From: Lentimicrobiaceae bacterium | Lineage (GTDB): Bacteria; Bacteroidota; Bacteroidia; Bacteroidales; WCHB1-69 | Assembly (NCBI GenBank): GCA_009787485.1 | Contig: WQWP01000098.1 | Location: 1 to 8,225, forward strand | Length of the DNA stretch: 8,225 nt | Direction: 5' to 3' | Part shown: in pieces, positions 6,751 through 8,225 of the stretch | How the letters are laid out: each line of letters starts with the position of its first letter | How positions within the stretch are numbered: position 1 is the first letter of the stretch | Notes under the pieces: model-generated | Database searches by the model: none | What the model saw: only the letters and a program-made list of their open reading frames with translations | What the model was told of the DNA's origin: nothing | Translations under genes and position numbers: made by a program

Positions 6751-6762
6751 TTAAAAAAAATC

Positions 6763-7830
6763 ATGGCAAAAAAAATAATTCAACTTCTTATTTTCCTTAG
6801 TCTTGGAGTATTTTTTGTATGGATTTCCATAAGACATTTATCTCCGGAGGATATGAAGAAAATTGAAGAAAGCGCTAAAGGAGTGCTCAATTTCCGAAGC
6901 TTGTTTTTCTTTTTTCTTTCCATGGTTTTTGGCGCTACGGCCCACTATCTTCGTGCCTTAAGAAACATTTTGATGATTGATCCATTGGGCTACCGCGTGC
7001 GTAGTAGTACTGCTTTTTATTCTGTAATGACGTGCTACTTAGCTAATTTAGCCGTACCCCGTCTCGGCGAAGTGTTGCGCTGTACCTTATTGCAACGCTA
7101 CGATAAAGTGCCTTTTCAAAAATCGTTCGGAACGGTGGTGGTAGAGCGCGCCTTCGATTTGATCATATTTGTGCTGCTTTTAGTACTTCTTATCTTTCTC
7201 AATACAGGACTGTTATCAAATTTGATGATCAACAAACATGAAGGCATTACGCTGGGGGCATGGGTCAACGAAAAATGGGCGGCGCTATGGGCAATGAAAT
7301 ACCTGCTATTAAGCGCTCTTATTGGATTGGTTGTGACTGTATTAATTTTCAGACACATCAAAGCAAAACGCAAAGTAAAAAAACACAAAACAGAGAAAAA
7401 GTCATCCAAAATTATCGAAAAAATTAAAGATATTTTCGTAGGCTTATGGCAAGGGTTGATCTCCATCAAAGATTTGCAACATCCCTATTTGTTTATCATT
7501 TACACCATTGGCATTTGGGCATTTTATTATTTAGGAGTTTATGTCTGTTTTTTAGCCTTCGATTTCTTACAAGACTTAGGCTTCATGCCTGTATTTGTGG
7601 TAATGGTAGTAGGTACCATCGGATTTATCATAGCGCAAGCCGGTTTGGGCGCCTATCCGCTCATTGTTGCCGGAGTATTAGCGCTGTACGGCATAGACTA
7701 CGTGCAAGGCTTAGCCGCAGGGTGGATCGGCTGGGGCGTTCAACAACTCATGGTATTGGTAGTGGGCTTCATCACATTAATTTTGGCATCATTTTTGAAA
7801 ATAGAGGACAGAAGCGTTAACAATTTTTAA
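6763..7830 (+). CDS. UPF0104 / lysylphosphatidylglycerol-synthase-TM-like integral membrane protein
   Basis: 355 residues, polytopic. Hydrophobic segments are visible at about 5-23, 46-63, 83-99, 131-150, 175-195, 240-262 and several more to the C-terminus, with a long basic cytoplasmic-type stretch at ~197-223 (many Lys). The family signature is present: NLAVPRLGEVLR (95-106) followed by RYDKVPF and SFGTVVVERAFD (121-132). The family (PF03706) is the transmembrane part of MprF and also occurs as stand-alone proteins in many bacteria, where lipid transport or flipping is proposed; the aminoacyl-transferase domain of MprF is absent here. The substrate is unknown. It begins 12 bases after the glmS stop, so it is almost certainly co-transcribed, which hints at an envelope role. 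The start MAKKIIQ is the only sensible one. The stop lies inside a bulged inverted repeat. Confidence 0.92.
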   Translation: MAKKIIQLLIFLSLGVFFVWISIRHLSPEDMKKIEESAKGVLNFRSLFFFFLSMVFGATAHYLRALRNILMIDPLGYRVRSSTAFYSVMTCYLANLAVPRLGEVLRCTLLQRYDKVPFQKSFGTVVVERAFDLIIFVLLLVLLIFLNTGLLSNLMINKHEGITLGAWVNEKWAALWAMKYLLLSALIGLVVTVLIFRHIKAKRKVKKHKTEKKSSKIIEKIKDIFVGLWQGLISIKDLQHPYLFIIYTIGIWAFYYLGVYVCFLAFDFLQDLGFMPVFVVMVVGTIGFIIAQAGLGAYPLIVAGVLALYGIDYVQGLAAGWIGWGVQQLMVLVVGFITLILASFLKIEDRSVNNF

Positions 7831-7852
7831 GGGCACTCCTAAAAATTAACGC
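7814..7852 (+). terminator. Bulged inverted repeat at the end of the operon, possible terminator
   Basis: The left arm from 7814 (GCGTTAACAATTTTTAAGG) pairs with the right arm 7838-7852 (CCTAAAAATTAACGC) over 15 base pairs if a three-base and a one-base bulge are allowed, with a five-base loop GCACT at 7833-7837. The stop codon of the UPF0104 gene (7828-7830) is in the left arm. No T-run follows and the stem is AT-rich, so it is a weak candidate for a transcript end. Confidence 0.4.
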
Positions 7853-7877
7853 ACTCTAATTCAACACATTCAGCAAA

Positions 7878-7892
7878 CACACCGTAGGTGTG
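7878..7892. repeat. Small palindrome CACACC-GTA-GGTGTG
   Basis: Six-base arms 7878-7883 and 7887-7892 pair perfectly around a three-base GTA. It lies five bases before the composite element below. A diverged relative lies inside that element at 8000-8017 (GCATACCTAACGGCACGC), which suggests that the same unit occurs twice. Confidence 0.75.
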
Positions 7893-7897
7893 CTACC

Positions 7898-8088
7898 AGT
7901 AATAACCCCGTGCAAGCCGAAGGCGCAGCTCGGGGTAGGAAAAGCACGCGCACTTTCTACAACCCCGCAGGGGTTGAACATCAGCATTTTACTATGGTTG
8001 CATACCTAACGGCACGCTGTTTTATCCGCATGTCATTCTACACCCCGAGCTGCGTTCGCCGTTGGCGAACTTGCACGGGGTTATTACT
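7898..8088. repeat. Composite inverted-repeat element (REP-doublet or MITE-like)
   Basis: The two ends are inverted copies of a GC-rich hairpin unit. The outer 19 bases match perfectly (7898-7916 against 8070-8088), as do 13 inner bases (7924-7936 against 8042-8054). Each unit also folds on itself: 7905-7936 has stem ACCCCG/CGGGGT plus TGC/GCA with an apical GCC-GAA-GGC; 8042-8081 has the same lower stem with a longer apical GTTCGCC-GTT-GGCGAAC. Between the units are a third palindrome (7960-7976) and a degenerate one (8000-8017). There is no coding capacity for a transposase and no obvious target duplication at the ends. It looks like a non-autonomous interspersed repeat; mobility is inferred, not shown. 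Confidence 0.82.
7960..7976. repeat. Palindrome CAACCCC-GCA-GGGGTTG inside the composite element
   Basis: Perfect seven-base arms 7960-7966 and 7970-7976 around GCA. TTCTA lies directly upstream, so the segment TTCTACAACCCCG resembles TTCTACACCCCG at the foot of the right-hand hairpin (8037-8047). Palindromes of this CAACCCC/GGGGTTG type are, as far as I recall, common between genes in Bacteroidota; a genome search would confirm the copy number. Confidence 0.8.
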
Positions 8089-8119
8089 TGTTTAGATAGA
8101 TAGATTTTTTCAATAATGA

Positions 8120-8148
8120 TTGTTGTTTAAACTATTTTAATAATTTTG
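8120..8148 (+). promoter_or_regulatory. Promoter for the gene at the right edge
   Basis: TAATTTTG at 8141-8148 is a perfect TAnnTTTG -7 box, and TTG at 8120-8122 stands 18 bases upstream as a -33 element, a good Bacteroidota spacing. Transcription would start near 8153-8156 towards the right edge, so a new plus-strand transcription unit begins here rather than continuing the glmS operon. Confidence 0.6.
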
Positions 8149-8165
8149 CAGCAATGTTTAAACTT

Positions 8166-8206
8166 TTTTTCAAAAAGTATTAATGGGCTCCTTGCTTTTT
8201 GAAAAA
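8166..8206 (+). other. 12-bp inverted repeat in the leader of the downstream unit
   Basis: TTTTTCAAAAAG (8166-8177) is perfectly complementary to CTTTTTGAAAAA (8195-8206) across a 17-base loop, just downstream of the predicted transcript start. Each arm is also nearly self-complementary. It could form a leader hairpin, but the composition is so AT-rich that chance is a real alternative. Confidence 0.45.
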
Positions 8207-8211
8207 CTAAA

Positions 8212-8225
8212 ATGTCAAAAACTAA
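8212..8225 (+). CDS. Possible start of the next gene (four codons visible)
   Basis: ATG at 8212 preceded by an A-rich GAAAAACTAAA, a typical Bacteroidota translation-start context, then MSKT before the edge. An alternative start in another frame at 8183 (MGSLLFEKLK) also stays open to the edge. Too little is visible to name a product or to be sure which frame is used. Confidence 0.3.

Larger units (their letters stand above)
7853..8211. other. Gene-free stretch: palindrome cluster, then AT-rich leader region
   Basis: No convincing complete gene lies between the UPF0104 stop and the right edge. The first part (to 8088) is taken up by the palindromes described separately, at roughly 35-55 base centre-to-centre spacing. 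The rest is AT-rich and holds a three-unit TAGA tandem (8093-8105), the promoter at 8120-8148 and a 12-bp inverted repeat (8166-8206). A 61-codon open frame across 7910-8095 is made of repeat sequence and has no family resemblance. Confidence 0.7.

Noticed and set aside
7116..7469. 117-codon minus-strand open frame inside the UPF0104 gene
   Set aside because: Antisense shadow of a gene with a clear family signature; no promoter or family resemblance.
7446..7820. 124-codon plus-strand open frame in another frame of the UPF0104 gene
   Set aside because: Fully inside the real gene; Arg/His/Leu-rich translation is typical of a shifted frame through membrane-protein codons.
7910..8095. 61-codon plus-strand open frame in the repeat region
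   Set aside because: Built almost entirely from palindromic repeat sequence; no start context and no recognisable domain.

Overview
The window reads as chromosomal DNA of a member of the Bacteroidota, of a moderate-to-low GC lineage. Four things point there: a DUF4270 lipoprotein gene, a short starch-synthase-like gene beside it, Bacteroidota-type TAnnTTTG -7 boxes ahead of several genes with no clear Shine-Dalgarno sequences, and CTCTGTGT-rich and CAACCCC/GGGGTTG palindromes between genes. The genus cannot be fixed from this sequence.

Layout. Bases 1-648 hold the start of a minus-strand prmA (ribosomal protein L11 methyltransferase) that runs off the left edge. A long palindromic repeat (679-768) separates it from the divergent ddl (D-Ala-D-Ala ligase, 803-1768). 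A second copy of the same repeat family (1770-1854) fills the gap between the ddl stop and the stop of a convergent minus-strand LytTR regulator gene (1855-2622), whose receiver domain looks degenerate. From a shared AT-rich divergent region (2623-2759), four plus-strand genes follow with almost no spacing and probably form one operon. They are a half-length GT5 (glycogen/starch synthase N-domain) homologue (2760-3596), an overlapping DUF4270 lipoprotein gene (3559-4884), glmS (4909-6750) and a polytopic UPF0104/LPG-synthase-TM-like membrane protein (6763-7830).

The last ~400 bases have no convincing complete gene. They contain a bulged inverted repeat at the operon end, a cluster of GC-rich palindromes (7878-8088) built like a REP doublet or small MITE, and a clear promoter (-7 box 8141-8148) for a gene that begins near or beyond the right edge.

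The genes share an envelope theme: Ddl and GlmS feed peptidoglycan and amino-sugar synthesis, the DUF4270 protein is a predicted lipoprotein, and the UPF0104 protein is in the inner membrane. I see no defence system, prophage, transposase, CRISPR array or RNA gene. The items most worth a second look are the repeats, the GT5-like protein that has lost its substrate-binding motif, and the pseudo-receiver of the LytTR protein.
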